Source: Candidatus Anammoxibacter sp.
Lineage (GTDB): Bacteria > Planctomycetota > Brocadiia > Brocadiales > Anammoxibacteraceae
Length of the DNA: 64,000 nucleotides
Direction: 5' to 3'
Assembly (NCBI GenBank): GCA_021777055.1
Contig: JAIQZO010000101.1
Span: 1 to 64,000 of the forward strand
Below, piece by piece: positions 44,180-53,745 of the stretch. The first letter of the stretch is position 1, and every line of letters starts with the position of its first letter. The translations under genes and the position numbers were made by a program. The notes below the pieces were generated by a model, which did no database searches, had not been told where the DNA came from, and worked only from the letters and a program-made list of their open reading frames with translations.

Positions 44180-45166
44180 ATGACGCAATGCGAATCTACC
44201 ACCCTCATAGTAAAACACGAATTTAAAGGAAAAAGAATAGATAAATATCTTGTTTCCAGACTCCAGGATTTTTCTCGTACATTTGTTCAGGGATTGATCA
44301 ACAATGGAGACATTCGCGTATGTGATCGCGTGGTAAAAAACAGCTATGAAGTCCAGAAAAACGATGTAATTACAATAATACTCCCAGAACTCCCAGATGA
44401 TGATGTTGAACCTGAGAATATACCTCTAAATGTTGTTTATGAAGATGATCATATTTTAATTATCAATAAACCGCCGGACATGGTTGTGCATCCGTCTCGT
44501 GGGCATGCCAGAGGGACTCTTGTCAATGCTGTAAAATATTATTGTGATAACCTTTCTGGCCTAAATGGAAATCTGCGTCCGGGAATAGTACACAGGTTGG
44601 ATAGGGATACTACCGGGGTTATTATTGTTGCAAAAACAGATTTTACTCATGGCGCGATTGCTCGCCAATTTGAGAACCGTGAGGTTAAGAAACAATATAC
44701 TGCAGTGGTTGAAGGTATTGTAAGTTTTGATTCAGATTTAATAGACCTTCCCATTGGCAGAGATAAAAGGTTTCGTGAAAAGATGGCCATAAGGTATGAT
44801 GTGGGGAAGCGTAGTATTTCAGAGTATAAGGTCAAAGAACGGTTTTTAAGGCACTCAGTAGTACATGTATACCCTAAAACAGGGAGGACACATCAAATCC
44901 GGGTGCATATGAAAAACATAGGGCATCCGGTCGTTGCGGATCAGTTATATAGTAATAATGACACTTTTCTTCCAATGAATATGGATGGCGATGGTACTGG
45001 GGAATATAAGCCTATTATCGCAAGGCAAGCGCTTCATGCCACAAGGATAGAAATTATGCATCCGGTGAGTGAAAAGGTTATGACGTTTGAAGCTCCGCTA
45101 CCTGACGATATGAATAATTTGATAATGGCGTTAAGATCGCATCAGGAAAACAGTGCTGTGGTTTAA
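44180..45166 (+). CDS. rluD: RluD-family 23S rRNA pseudouridine synthase
   Basis: A 328-residue protein. The N-terminal S4 RNA-binding domain (about 10-75) reads GKRIDKYLVSRLQDFSRTFVQGLI. The catalytic domain holds NKPPDMVVHPSRGHARGTLVNAV and HRLDRDTTGVIIVAKT with the nucleophilic Asp, then GRTHQIRVHMKNIGHPVVAD. RluD makes pseudouridines in helix 69 of 23S rRNA; RluA/RluC relatives are possible alternatives. Confidence 0.93.
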   Translation: MTQCESTTLIVKHEFKGKRIDKYLVSRLQDFSRTFVQGLINNGDIRVCDRVVKNSYEVQKNDVITIILPELPDDDVEPENIPLNVVYEDDHILIINKPPDMVVHPSRGHARGTLVNAVKYYCDNLSGLNGNLRPGIVHRLDRDTTGVIIVAKTDFTHGAIARQFENREVKKQYTAVVEGIVSFDSDLIDLPIGRDKRFREKMAIRYDVGKRSISEYKVKERFLRHSVVHVYPKTGRTHQIRVHMKNIGHPVVADQLYSNNDTFLPMNMDGDGTGEYKPIIARQALHATRIEIMHPVSEKVMTFEAPLPDDMNNLIMALRSHQENSAVV

Positions 45167-45252
45167 GGGAGTATATAGAATGGGCAATTCTCGCCATTTC
45201 TCATTCTCTAAACTGCTTGTTGTATCAATATTTTAAAAGGAGGTATCGTAAA

Positions 45253-46845
45253 ATGAATAAATTATCTAAACGTGGACAGCAACTATTTTTGGTGCTTGCT
45301 CTTAACTTAATTTGTGCATCCTTTCTTACGTGCCAAACGTTGATAGCAGATGAAAAAGGTATTACTTTTCAGGAGATAGCATCTGATATCTTTGGTGAAA
45401 AGATCGGTGATGATAAAAGCGGGGATGTATACAAATGGGGCCTAACTGCCAGGTACACAGGGCCTAAAGAGGTCTTTCCTGGAGAGGGAAAGTTTAAGGA
45501 TCTGTTTAATTTCCTTCCGGCCATTAAATGGTTTGACCCTGCTCACTATTACAAGCCCAAAGTTGTGGTGGAGGGTGAATTTGAAGGGATGGAGTGTGTT
45601 TTGTGCCACACGGTTCAGACGCCGGGGATCGTTAAGGATTGGAAAAGAAGCAGGCATTCACAGCCGGGTAAAACGGCATCCATGGAAAAGGAAGAGGTTG
45701 TCACTTGTAATAAATGTCATGGGAATGACCATGCAAACCTAAAAATGCCTGATACTAACGTATGTGGTGGTTGTCATCCGGAGAAACTCGCACAGCATAA
45801 ATCTGGAGGCCCAGGCTCTCATGCACAGGCGTTTCATCTGGATATAGTTGAAAACGCATGGCAGCTTGATAAGCCTGCCGCAGAGATGCACAGCTGTGCT
45901 TCTTGCCATGGAATTGCAGAAAACCGCTGTGACGGGTGCCATACCAGACATAGATTTTCACCGGCAGAAGCGAGGCGGTCAGAAACCTGCGGTGTTTGCC
46001 ATATGGGGGCAGACCACTATGATTACGAAACCTGGTCAAATTCATATCATGGTAAAATATATAAATCTGAGGGGGATCAATGGAATTGGGATCTGCGTTT
46101 AAAAGACTGGGGCCGAATGGAAAAGGATGGGCAATTACCTGCACCTAGAACTCCAACGTGTGCTTTTTGCCATATGCCTAAAGGTAACCATAACGTCCAT
46201 TATGCAATAACAGTTGATAGCCGTAAGGGAAAGGACTTGGTTAATCGTGGAGCCGAAAAATTTGAAGCTAAGCGCAAGAATTGGATAAAAACTTGCCGAA
46301 CTTGCCACTCACCCAGGTTTGCAAAAGATCAGCTTGCCGCTATGGATGAGCAGGTAAATGTTAGCTTTGCAAAGGTTAGAGAGGCATTTAAAATTGTCAT
46401 TGATTTACAAAAAGAGGGATTGTTGGATCCTATGCCGGAGGGCCTTGCCCCGGATTGGCTTGGGCACAAAACATTTAGTTTGCTGCCAAATGGTAAGGAG
46501 CGGTTTTATAATGTATCAAAAATAGAGAAGATGGCGTTGGAGATGATGGCTTATCATTCAACCGCGGTATATAAATCAGCGGCTCACTTCTCGATGAATG
46601 ACATAAGCTATAATCTGGGGGCTTTTCCGATGGACAGCACACTAGTTGAAATAAAATCGGAAGCATCAAAACTCAGGCGTTTGGCTACCCTTGAGAAAAA
46701 GGCAGGGATTAACCATGTCCCTTATGATTTCTGGTCGCAGGGTGAATATACTGATTTGTTAAAAGGTAAAGAAAGAAAAGAGGGGGATGTGGGGCCGAAG
46801 TCTGAATGCTTGCATGAAGGAGCACAATGCCTAGACGAAAACTAA
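45253..46845 (+). CDS. octaheme HAO-like cytochrome c
   Basis: A 530-residue exported protein (signal peptide KRGQQLFLVLALNLICASFL). Eight CxxCH heme sites occur: CVLCH, CNKCH, CGGCH, CASCH, CDGCH, CGVCH, CAFCH and CRTCH. Spacing and context (CGVCHMGADHYDYETWSNSYHG, CAFCHMPKGNHNVH) match the hydroxylamine oxidoreductase family. In HAO a Tyr in a Y-x-x-WHG context near the C-terminus crosslinks heme P460. I see no WHG there (the region reads FSMNDISYNLGAFP), so this may belong to the non-P460 anammox paralogs proposed to reduce nitrite or NO. ATG 45253 is set by ggaggtat upstream. No partner cytochrome or quinone-protein gene is adjacent. Confidence 0.9.
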   Translation: MNKLSKRGQQLFLVLALNLICASFLTCQTLIADEKGITFQEIASDIFGEKIGDDKSGDVYKWGLTARYTGPKEVFPGEGKFKDLFNFLPAIKWFDPAHYYKPKVVVEGEFEGMECVLCHTVQTPGIVKDWKRSRHSQPGKTASMEKEEVVTCNKCHGNDHANLKMPDTNVCGGCHPEKLAQHKSGGPGSHAQAFHLDIVENAWQLDKPAAEMHSCASCHGIAENRCDGCHTRHRFSPAEARRSETCGVCHMGADHYDYETWSNSYHGKIYKSEGDQWNWDLRLKDWGRMEKDGQLPAPRTPTCAFCHMPKGNHNVHYAITVDSRKGKDLVNRGAEKFEAKRKNWIKTCRTCHSPRFAKDQLAAMDEQVNVSFAKVREAFKIVIDLQKEGLLDPMPEGLAPDWLGHKTFSLLPNGKERFYNVSKIEKMALEMMAYHSTAVYKSAAHFSMNDISYNLGAFPMDSTLVEIKSEASKLRRLATLEKKAGINHVPYDFWSQGEYTDLLKGKERKEGDVGPKSECLHEGAQCLDEN

Positions 46846-46846
46846 T

Positions 46847-46898
46847 AAAAAAGAGTAGACTATGTTAGTGACAGCCGACGTCTAATACTCTTTTTTTT
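46847..46898 (+). terminator. rho-independent terminator
   Basis: Arms aaaaaagagta (46847-46857) and tactctttttt (46886-46896) lie just after the HAO-like gene, followed by T-rich sequence. Confidence 0.8.
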
Positions 46899-46927
46899 AT
46901 AACTAAATAACGTAAAAGGAGACTGAT

Positions 46928-48163
46928 ATGGAAACAGTTTCAGATAAAACAAATTTAAATGATCAGGAGATAATAGAGTATCCTGATAAAATGGGGAGAT
47001 TTGGTAAGTTTGGTGGTAAATTTGTGCCCGAAACATTAATGCCCGCACTGGATGAGTTGGAGAATGCATACCTTGAGGCAAAAGATGATCCTGAATTCAA
47101 TAGAGAGTTTGAATATTATCTTGGAGAGTATGTTGGTCGTCCTTCGCCGCTTTATTTTGCGGAAAGACTTACTAAGAAATTAAACGGCCCCAAGATTTAT
47201 CTAAAAAGAGAGGATCTAAATCACACAGGAGCCCATAAAATAAATAATACTATCGGTCAGGTATTGCTTGCTATCCGTATGGGGAAGAAACGCATTATTG
47301 CTGAAACAGGTGCTGGGCAACATGGAGTTGCAACAGCAACTGCCGCGGCAATGTTTGGCCTGGATTGTGATGTTTATATGGGTGAAGAAGATATGCGCAG
47401 GCAGAAGCTTAACGTATTCCGTATGAGGCTGCTAGGTACAACTGTTATCCCCGTTAAAACAGGGTCAAGGACATTAAAAGACGCGACCAATGAAGCCCTG
47501 CGGGATTGGATGTCGTCTGTCAGAAACACCCATTATATTATAGGATCTGTAGTTGGCCCACATCCATACCCTGTAATGATCAGGAATTTTCAGAAGGTGA
47601 TTGGTGAGGAGACAAAGGTTCAGTTAATGAAAAAAGAGCAGCGGTTACCAGATTGTATTATTGCTTGTGTTGGAGGCGGAAGTAACTCTATAGGGATATA
47701 CTATCCGTTTCTTAAAGATAAAGATGTAAGGCTTATTGGCGTAGAGTCAGGTGGCTTTGGTGATAAAGTAGGGGAGCATGCTGCAACTCTTTCAAAGGGA
47801 CGTCCTGGCGTTCTTCATGGTAGCATGAGTTATGTTCTGCAGGATGGGGAGGGCCAAACAGATATAGTACATTCTATTTCTGCCGGGCTTGATTATCCGG
47901 GTGTCGGCCCTGAGCATAGTTATTTAAAAGATATCGGGCGTGTAGAGTATGTCTCTGTTACCGATGATGAGGCGATAAAGGCTTTTCAGGTATGTGCGCA
48001 TTCAGAGGGTATTATTCCCGCTCTGGAGTCGTCTCATGCGTTGGCTTACTTGATGAAGGTTGGGCCAACTATAGATAAAGATAAAGTTGTTGTTGTCTGT
48101 TTGTCAGGTACTGGAGATAAAGATTCATTTGAGGTTGCCAGAAAAACCGGGCAGGAGATTTGA
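46928..48163 (+). CDS. trpB: tryptophan synthase beta subunit
   Basis: A 411-residue PLP enzyme. The cofactor Lys lies in LNHTGAHKINNTIGQ (about 97). Family marks are AETGAGQHGVATATAAA, DVYMGEEDMRRQKLNVFRM, VGGGSNSIGIYYPF and VVCLSGTGDKD. It condenses indole and serine to tryptophan. Length and the GRFGKFGGKFVPE start indicate the classical TrpB1 type. A ribosome binding site (aaggagactgat) precedes the ATG. trpA follows. Confidence 0.98.
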   Translation: METVSDKTNLNDQEIIEYPDKMGRFGKFGGKFVPETLMPALDELENAYLEAKDDPEFNREFEYYLGEYVGRPSPLYFAERLTKKLNGPKIYLKREDLNHTGAHKINNTIGQVLLAIRMGKKRIIAETGAGQHGVATATAAAMFGLDCDVYMGEEDMRRQKLNVFRMRLLGTTVIPVKTGSRTLKDATNEALRDWMSSVRNTHYIIGSVVGPHPYPVMIRNFQKVIGEETKVQLMKKEQRLPDCIIACVGGGSNSIGIYYPFLKDKDVRLIGVESGGFGDKVGEHAATLSKGRPGVLHGSMSYVLQDGEGQTDIVHSISAGLDYPGVGPEHSYLKDIGRVEYVSVTDDEAIKAFQVCAHSEGIIPALESSHALAYLMKVGPTIDKDKVVVVCLSGTGDKDSFEVARKTGQEI

Positions 48164-48242
48164 TAATTTATTCCTTAGAGTATACAAAAAATAGATACGA
48201 AATGGCTAAATTAATGTGGCGGAGATAAGAGAGAAGATTTCT

Positions 48243-49052
48243 ATGAACAGAATTGATAAGTGTTTTAAAGAGCTTAAACTGAGAAACGAGACGGGTTTTA
48301 TACCGTTTTTAACAGCGTGCGATCCTACTCCTTCGGCAGCGGCCGATATTATTGTGGATCTAGATAAACGAGGTGCAGACGTTATAGAGTTAGGCTTCCC
48401 GTATTCTGATCCCATTGCGGACGGTCCTGTTATACAAGCATCTTACAATCGTGTACTTGCGAACGGGATTACAACTGCAACGATTTTTGATATGGTAAAA
48501 GAAGTGCGAAAGCGGTCAGAGATTCCAATTGTTGCTATGGTTTCATATAGTATAGTATACAGATACGGTTATAAAAAGTTTATAGAGGCGGCACAAAACA
48601 TTGGTATTGACGGAGCAACCATACCAGATTTACCAGTAGAAGAAGCAGACAAGATATTCGATATTGCAAAAAAAAATGATTTTAAAATAGTTTGCTTTGT
48701 TGCTCCAACAACAACCGATAACCGGTTGGACATAATTACTACAAGATCAGAAGGGTTCCTATATTATATTGCGGTAGTAGGTATCACAGGAACGAGAAAA
48801 GCACTCCCAGAGGATTTGGATGAAAACATAAAGAAACTGAAGAACAGAACGCAGTGTCCTGTTGCCGTGGGTTTTGGGGTTTCTACGCCAGAGCAGGCAA
48901 ACACAGTGGGTAAGATTGCGGATGGCGTTATAGTTGGGAGTGCAATTGTAAAAGAGATTGAGAAGAACAAAGATTTGCCGGTAAATTCTTTAATAAACAA
49001 CCTTGGGTCGTTTACGGAAAAACTCATTCATGGTGCAAAAGGACAGTCTTGA
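48243..49052 (+). CDS. trpA: tryptophan synthase alpha subunit
   Basis: A 269-residue TIM-barrel protein that cleaves indole-3-glycerol phosphate. The catalytic Glu lies in ADVIELGFPYSDPIADGPVIQ (about 48), the Asp in TIPDLPVEEAD, and the phosphate sites in YYIAVVGITGTRK and GFGVSTPEQA. ATG 48243 is chosen because it matches the usual MNRID-(x)-F start; GTG 48216 also opens the frame. It forms an alpha2beta2 complex with TrpB. No other trp genes are in the window. Confidence 0.95.
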   Translation: MNRIDKCFKELKLRNETGFIPFLTACDPTPSAAADIIVDLDKRGADVIELGFPYSDPIADGPVIQASYNRVLANGITTATIFDMVKEVRKRSEIPIVAMVSYSIVYRYGYKKFIEAAQNIGIDGATIPDLPVEEADKIFDIAKKNDFKIVCFVAPTTTDNRLDIITTRSEGFLYYIAVVGITGTRKALPEDLDENIKKLKNRTQCPVAVGFGVSTPEQANTVGKIADGVIVGSAIVKEIEKNKDLPVNSLINNLGSFTEKLIHGAKGQS

Positions 49053-49067
49053 TATCTTTTACCTATA

Positions 49068-49086
49068 GTCTCAATGTGGTTGAGAC
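49068..49086. terminator. possible hairpin between convergent genes
   Basis: gtctcaa and ttgagac form a 7-bp stem around a 5-nt loop between trpA and the convergent DUF445 gene. There is no T run, so terminator function is uncertain. Confidence 0.4.
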
Positions 49087-49144
49087 ATAAATACAACGTT
49101 TATGTCACAACCTCTTTGGCTATAATATATACTGTGTGTTTAGA

Positions 49145-49879
49145 TTAATTTGCATGTATGTATACGGTCAGTAGCCCGATAATACCACCAAAGACACCTC
49201 CCCACACAACAAGCCAACCCAAATGTTCCCTAATCATTTTTTGGATAATTTCCTTTACAATCTGAGGTGTCAGCTCGTCAAGTCTCTTCTTTACTATTTG
49301 GTCTGCTTTCTCCAACATATCTTTGTGTGTTAAGGGGTTGTTTAGTTTTTCCATAAGATTACTTTGAAAATCTTTACTGTTGGCAATATCTTTAAACGCC
49401 CCTTTCATTTTGATGACAAATGGCTGTCGTAGCCCTTCAAGGGCCGAGGGGCCTCCGAACATCCCAAGCATTCCACCAAAAGACGATTCAATAATCGCTG
49501 AAACAACGGCATCAAAAGCGGGATTTAAATCTGTTTCTTCAATAATTGGTTCAAGGTTTAAATGGGATTCCTCTGATCTTGAATCTGACCCCTTAAAAAA
49601 TTTAATAATGTTATCTTCATTAAAGAACTGTTCCATTACTAAATTATGAATGCCGGCCTTAAAGTCTTCAAACTGATTTGGGATTACACCTGACCCAAAT
49701 ATACCGGGGATTTTTTCAAAAAGCATATAGATTGCAAGCCAGTTAGTTATTGCGCCAGAGAGTGCGAATAAACCTATATTTAAAATTGGTTGGCGGCAAT
49801 GTGCAGGGCAAATCAAGCCGACAGTAACGCAAAGTCCCGCTATAAGGTTTGTGAGAAAACTTTTATTCATTTCTGCCAT
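49145..49879 (-). CDS. DUF445-family membrane protein
   Basis: A 244-residue protein with hydrophobic N- and C-terminal segments (FLTNLIAGLCVTVGLICP, ALSGAITNWLAIYMLFEKIP; LGWLVVWGGVFGGIIGLLTVYI). Between them is a helical region with IPNQFEDFKAGIHNLVMEQFF. GAITNWLAI-x-MLF is the mark of DUF445. Function of the family is unknown. A standalone gene convergent with trpA. Confidence 0.85.
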   Translation of the reverse strand: MAEMNKSFLTNLIAGLCVTVGLICPAHCRQPILNIGLFALSGAITNWLAIYMLFEKIPGIFGSGVIPNQFEDFKAGIHNLVMEQFFNEDNIIKFFKGSDSRSEESHLNLEPIIEETDLNPAFDAVVSAIIESSFGGMLGMFGGPSALEGLRQPFVIKMKGAFKDIANSKDFQSNLMEKLNNPLTHKDMLEKADQIVKKRLDELTPQIVKEIIQKMIREHLGWLVVWGGVFGGIIGLLTVYIHAN

Positions 49880-50374
49880 ACCTTTCTAAAAACAGGATAC
49901 AAAATGTGAAAATATTGTACCTTTGTTTGAAAAACCGTTAAATAAAAATAGTTCGCTACCGACAATAAGTGATGTAAGTTTGATTGATACCGCTGTTTGT
50001 GTAAATTATGCAAATAATAAATTAAAGATCCAGATCTTAGCAAACTATTGTTGAATTGTCAAAACCTCTGATAGCAAGTAAAAAGATGGGGAATTTATTA
50101 TAAACTTTTTTTTTATATTAAGTCAAAAAAGTATAGACACTTAAGGATAAATTGAATATAATTCTACCAAATTTACATATATATTTTTTTGCAGTATTGC
50201 AAACTTAATAGTTTTTAGTTATTATAACCGCCGTAACTGTCATCTGATTAATGATTTTAATAATGAAATATTGTCTTTCTTTGTAACTGAAATGAAATAA
50301 CCACAATTCTTATTGATAAGTGGTTTATTATTTTGACGTAGGTAATTAAAAAACTGTTTATAAAGGAGAAAAAG
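49880..50374. other. intergenic region upstream of HU, nothing recognised
   Basis: About 495 very AT-rich bases with poly-T/A tracts that would bend DNA. No gene or known repeat. It presumably contains the HU promoter. Confidence 0.4.
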
Positions 50375-50683
50375 ATGAATAAGCAAGAACTAGTTGATGC
50401 AGTATTAGCAAATAAAGATGTTAATCTCGATTCTAAAGCTGCAGCTGCACGTGTGGTGAATGCTGTTATTGATGGTATTTCTGCCGGGATAAAAAAAGAT
50501 GGAACAGTACAGTTAATAGGGTTTGGAACGTTTTCGATCAAATCCCGTTCTGCTCGTAAAGGCCGTAATCCTAAAACCGGTGATGAGATCAAGATTAAAG
50601 CATCTAAGACAGTAGGCTTTAAAGCTGGAGCATCCCTTAAAGAGGTGGCCAAAAAAGCTCGCCCTAAGAAAAAGGAAAAGTAA
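50375..50683 (+). CDS. HU/IHF-family DNA-binding protein
   Basis: A 102-residue nucleoid protein. It starts MNKQELVDAVLANKDVNLDS, has VQLIGFGTFSIKSRSARKGRNPKTG with the DNA-bending beta-arm, and ends in a Lys-rich tail of about 12 residues (KKARPKKKEK) beyond the usual 90. ataaaggagaaaaag gives a strong ribosome binding site. HU compacts DNA and helps recombination and repair. The basic extension occurs in several planctomycete HU proteins. Confidence 0.93.
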   Translation: MNKQELVDAVLANKDVNLDSKAAAARVVNAVIDGISAGIKKDGTVQLIGFGTFSIKSRSARKGRNPKTGDEIKIKASKTVGFKAGASLKEVAKKARPKKKEK

Positions 50684-50707
50684 TGAAATTAGGTTTTTTA
50701 TAGTAAC

Positions 50708-51370
50708 ATGGCTAAAAATCCTTCTGGCAGTATAGATGAAATTATAAATATTATTAAAGCAGAAAATAGACGGTTTAAAGAGCCAATAGTAACAGAAATC
50801 TCTAAGGATGGAGATCCTTTTACGGTTCTAATATCATGTTTGTTAAGTTTAAGAACCAAAGATTCTGTAACTGCTCAAGCATCATTGAGGCTCTTTAAAA
50901 TAGGAGATACACCGAAAAAAATAATTGCAATAGAGTTAACTGATATTGAGAAAGCGATTTATCCTGTGGGTTTTTATAAGGTAAAAGCGAGGAGGATCAA
51001 AGAGATCTGTGAAACATTGCTAACATCTTACGATGGAGCAGTGCCGGATGAAATTGATGAATTGCTTAAGCTTAAAGGGGTCGGCAGGAAGACCGCAAAT
51101 CTTGTTGTAACGTTAGGGTATAATAAGCCTGGCATTTGTGTTGATATACATGTTCATAGAATATCCAATAGATTTGGTTATGTAAAAACCACTACGCCTG
51201 ACAAGACAGAGATGGCGTTAAGGAAAAAGTTACCTAAAAAATATTGGAGGACTTATAACGATCTGCTTGTGACATATGGGCAAAACATCTGCCTGCCTGT
51301 CTCCCCACGATGCAGTGTTTGCAAAGTTTTGAGTTGTTGTAAACGCATTGGTGTTAAAACCTCCCGATAA
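50708..51370 (+). CDS. nth: endonuclease III
   Basis: A 220-residue base-excision enzyme. The helix-hairpin-helix LLKLKGVGRKTANLVV has the catalytic Lys, the Asp is in GICVDIHVHRISNRFG, and the C-terminal [4Fe-4S] ligands follow the Cys-X6-Cys-X2-Cys-X5-Cys pattern (CLPVSPRCSVCKVLSCC). It removes oxidised pyrimidines. It lies 24 nt after the HU gene and may share its transcript. Confidence 0.96.
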   Translation: MAKNPSGSIDEIINIIKAENRRFKEPIVTEISKDGDPFTVLISCLLSLRTKDSVTAQASLRLFKIGDTPKKIIAIELTDIEKAIYPVGFYKVKARRIKEICETLLTSYDGAVPDEIDELLKLKGVGRKTANLVVTLGYNKPGICVDIHVHRISNRFGYVKTTTPDKTEMALRKKLPKKYWRTYNDLLVTYGQNICLPVSPRCSVCKVLSCCKRIGVKTSR

Positions 51371-52037
51371 TCACATCTTTTAGTTGTTTTAATATATTAA
51401 TTCATACAACTAATCCAAAATTCTTGGGATGCAGGATTTCATTATCCTGCATTTTTTTACTTTTTACAGTTTCTAATGACGTCGCAAGAGAAATGCCCTT
51501 TATACCTATGCGGATTATAGCATGACGCTACGAAGCTGCAACCAAAATACAAGAAGCTGGATACTGGCAATCAGTTAGATTCTAGTTTTTTTCAAGATGT
51601 AAAAAAAAGGCAAACTCTATCTAAGATATAACATTTTGAGGCAGCGCAATAAATTATCAAGCCTCCAGTTACTATGCCGTTTCAAATAATTTAACAATAA
51701 TATGGCGAGGCCTCAACCAAATTGGAAGCCTAGCATTCAAGAGGCAAATCCTGCACAACGCATAGATTTATAATTATTCTATTATGTTATTACTCGCAAA
51801 ATTGTATGTGTATTCCTCTCCAGCTTTCTGTTGTAGTAACTCCTGTATACTAGATTCAGTCTCCCATAAAAGCTACGAAACCTATAGAAAAAAGAAACTT
51901 TTATAAAGTAATAAAATGCTCTCCTCAAAAGTTGATTTTCAATAAAATAAAATATTGTTATAATGAAACTAATGGAGAGTTAATTTAATATTGAAATCTT
52001 ACGCCTAAAGCGTTAACACTTATCATATTATAGAAAA
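51371..52037. repeat. intergenic region with terminator and dispersed element A (copy 2)
   Basis: After the terminator (51429-51458), element A spans 51519-51915. The left end, with cgaagctgcaaccaaaatac, and the right end, with cttttataaagtaata, match the copy at 22219-22434, but the core differs and is longer. No gene. Confidence 0.65.
51429..51458 (+). terminator. rho-independent terminator after endonuclease III
   Basis: A perfect 9-bp stem, atgcaggat/atcctgcat, with a 6-nt loop and a run of seven T. Confidence 0.93.
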
Positions 52038-52481
52038 ATGAATGGAGAAGTTGTTTCTGTTAGTATAAGTAAAGAGAAGGGTGTGCAGAAGACTCCGGTT
52101 GATAGCGTAAACGCAATAGTTGAGCACGGTTTGGAAGGAGATGCCCATGCCGGTAAATGGCATAGACAGGTTAGTTTGCTCGCATCTGAAGGCATTAAAA
52201 AGATGTCAGAGAAGGGGTTAGAGCTCTCATCCGGAGACTTTGGAGAAAATATAACTACAAAGGGTCTTGTCTTAAATAAACTGCCTGTTGGTACTATTCT
52301 TAAAGTTGGTGAATCGGTGGTTCTGGAAATATCTCAGATTGGGAAAAAATGTCATACGAAATGCAACATCTATTATCAAGCAGGTGATTGTATAATGCCC
52401 AACGAAGGGATATTTGCTAAAGTTATTGAAGGCGGAATTATTAAGGGCGGAGATAATATTGAAGTAATAACCCAGCCATAG
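52038..52481 (+). CDS. MOSC-domain protein
   Basis: A 147-residue MOSC protein. GLEGDAHAGKWHRQVSLLA and GDFGENITTKGL are typical. The conserved Cys lies in QIGKKCHTKCNIYYQAGDC. MOSC domains act as sulfur carriers or molybdenum-cofactor sulfurases; stand-alone members are often near moaC/moaB. This one is 250 bp before moaA, so a molybdenum-cofactor role is likely. Confidence 0.9.
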   Translation: MNGEVVSVSISKEKGVQKTPVDSVNAIVEHGLEGDAHAGKWHRQVSLLASEGIKKMSEKGLELSSGDFGENITTKGLVLNKLPVGTILKVGESVVLEISQIGKKCHTKCNIYYQAGDCIMPNEGIFAKVIEGGIIKGGDNIEVITQP

Positions 52482-52560
52482 AGTAGTAAGTGGTTCTAAT
52501 GAATGAGGCTAGAATAAATTGTGTATCTAACTCTCAAATTTATGTTAGATTTTTTTTAAG

Positions 52561-52638
52561 CTGATTGAACTAAACCGGATGCACGGCTTTCGCGACGTTG
52601 AGGGTTTGGCGATTGAAGTTTGGGCAAAGATAAGATGA
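52561..52638 (+). repeat. coding relic, copy 2 of a dispersed tail
   Basis: 25 codons plus TGA ending EGLAIEVWAKIR, alignable with 5445-5522 and 57353-57430. Located between the MOSC gene and moaA; no upstream gene part remains. Confidence 0.6.
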
Positions 52639-52734
52639 CGGTGTGTGTTACATTCACAATTTATTACACGCTTATTCATTAGTGTGCTATTTCTGTTATA
52701 AAGTTAAACTGGAAGTTGCGGAGCAATTCACTTG

Positions 52735-53745
52735 ATGAAAAGAATGATAGATAAGAATTTAAGAACTGTAAACTATCTGAGGATTTCAGTTACAGATATG
52801 TGCAACTTGCGTTGTATATACTGCCGCCCAAAAGAGGGACTTAGTCTTTTTGAACGTAAAGAGATTCTAACTTTTGAGGAGATATGTTCTATTGTTCGTT
52901 ATTCTGTAAACTTGGGAATACATAAATTTCGCCTTACCGGTGGGGAACCTCTAGCGCGTAAGGGAATTGAAAGCCTTGTAAGATGTATGGCCGGTGTTTC
53001 TGGTGTAGAAGATTTGGCAATGACTACAAATGGTATATTACTAAAGAAATATGCCGCAGAACTTAAAAATGCAGGATTGTCTCGCATAAATATTAGCTTA
53101 GATACATTAAATGCAGAAAAGTATAGCAAAATAACAAGGGGCGGGAGTTTAGAGGCTGTATTCAGCGGGATTGAAGAAGTAAAAAAGGTCGGGTTTAAAA
53201 ACTTGAAGATTAATGTTGTCATAATGGCAGGTGTTAATGATGATGAAATAGAAGAGTTTGCTCAATTGACAATTGATAAGAATATTGAGGTGCGGTTTAT
53301 AGAGCTAATGGCAACCAGGAATAAGAAAAAGTTAAAGGGTGCAAGTTTCTTTCCTGTGGATATGGTGGTAGAGAGAATAAAAAGACAATGGGAGACAGAA
53401 CCTCTTTTAGCAAAGAGCGGTAATGGGCCCGCCAAGAGATTTCGTATTATAGGGTCAAAAGGTTCTTTGGGCTTTATTAATGCGGTAAGTAACCCCTTTT
53501 GCTCTAACTGTAATCGTTTGCGTTTAACCTCTGATGGTAAGTTACGTTCATGCTTGCTTGAAGGTGGTGAGGTTGATATAAAACCAATAATCAGGGAACA
53601 GGGAGCAAGTATAGCTAATAGAAGTATTGAGTTTTCAGACCATCAAAAAGAGGAGCTTTGTGAGGCCTTTTACAAGGTTATAAATATGAAACCAAAGGCA
53701 CATGAAGGTTCTAGTGATGTGGTGATGTCGCAGGTTGGTGGCTAG
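52735..53745 (+). CDS. moaA: MoaA, GTP 3',8-cyclase
   Basis: A 336-residue radical SAM enzyme that starts molybdopterin synthesis from GTP. Seen: the radical cluster motif CNLRCIYCRPKEG (about 22-34), FRLTGGEPLARKG, TTNGILL, INISLDTL, and the second [4Fe-4S] cluster CSNCNRLRLTSDGKLRSCL. The C-terminal double Gly (VGG) is required for activity. TTG 52732, ATG 52735 and ATG 52744 are all possible starts; ATG 52735 is used. Confidence 0.97.
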   Translation: MKRMIDKNLRTVNYLRISVTDMCNLRCIYCRPKEGLSLFERKEILTFEEICSIVRYSVNLGIHKFRLTGGEPLARKGIESLVRCMAGVSGVEDLAMTTNGILLKKYAAELKNAGLSRINISLDTLNAEKYSKITRGGSLEAVFSGIEEVKKVGFKNLKINVVIMAGVNDDEIEEFAQLTIDKNIEVRFIELMATRNKKKLKGASFFPVDMVVERIKRQWETEPLLAKSGNGPAKRFRIIGSKGSLGFINAVSNPFCSNCNRLRLTSDGKLRSCLLEGGEVDIKPIIREQGASIANRSIEFSDHQKEELCEAFYKVINMKPKAHEGSSDVVMSQVGG

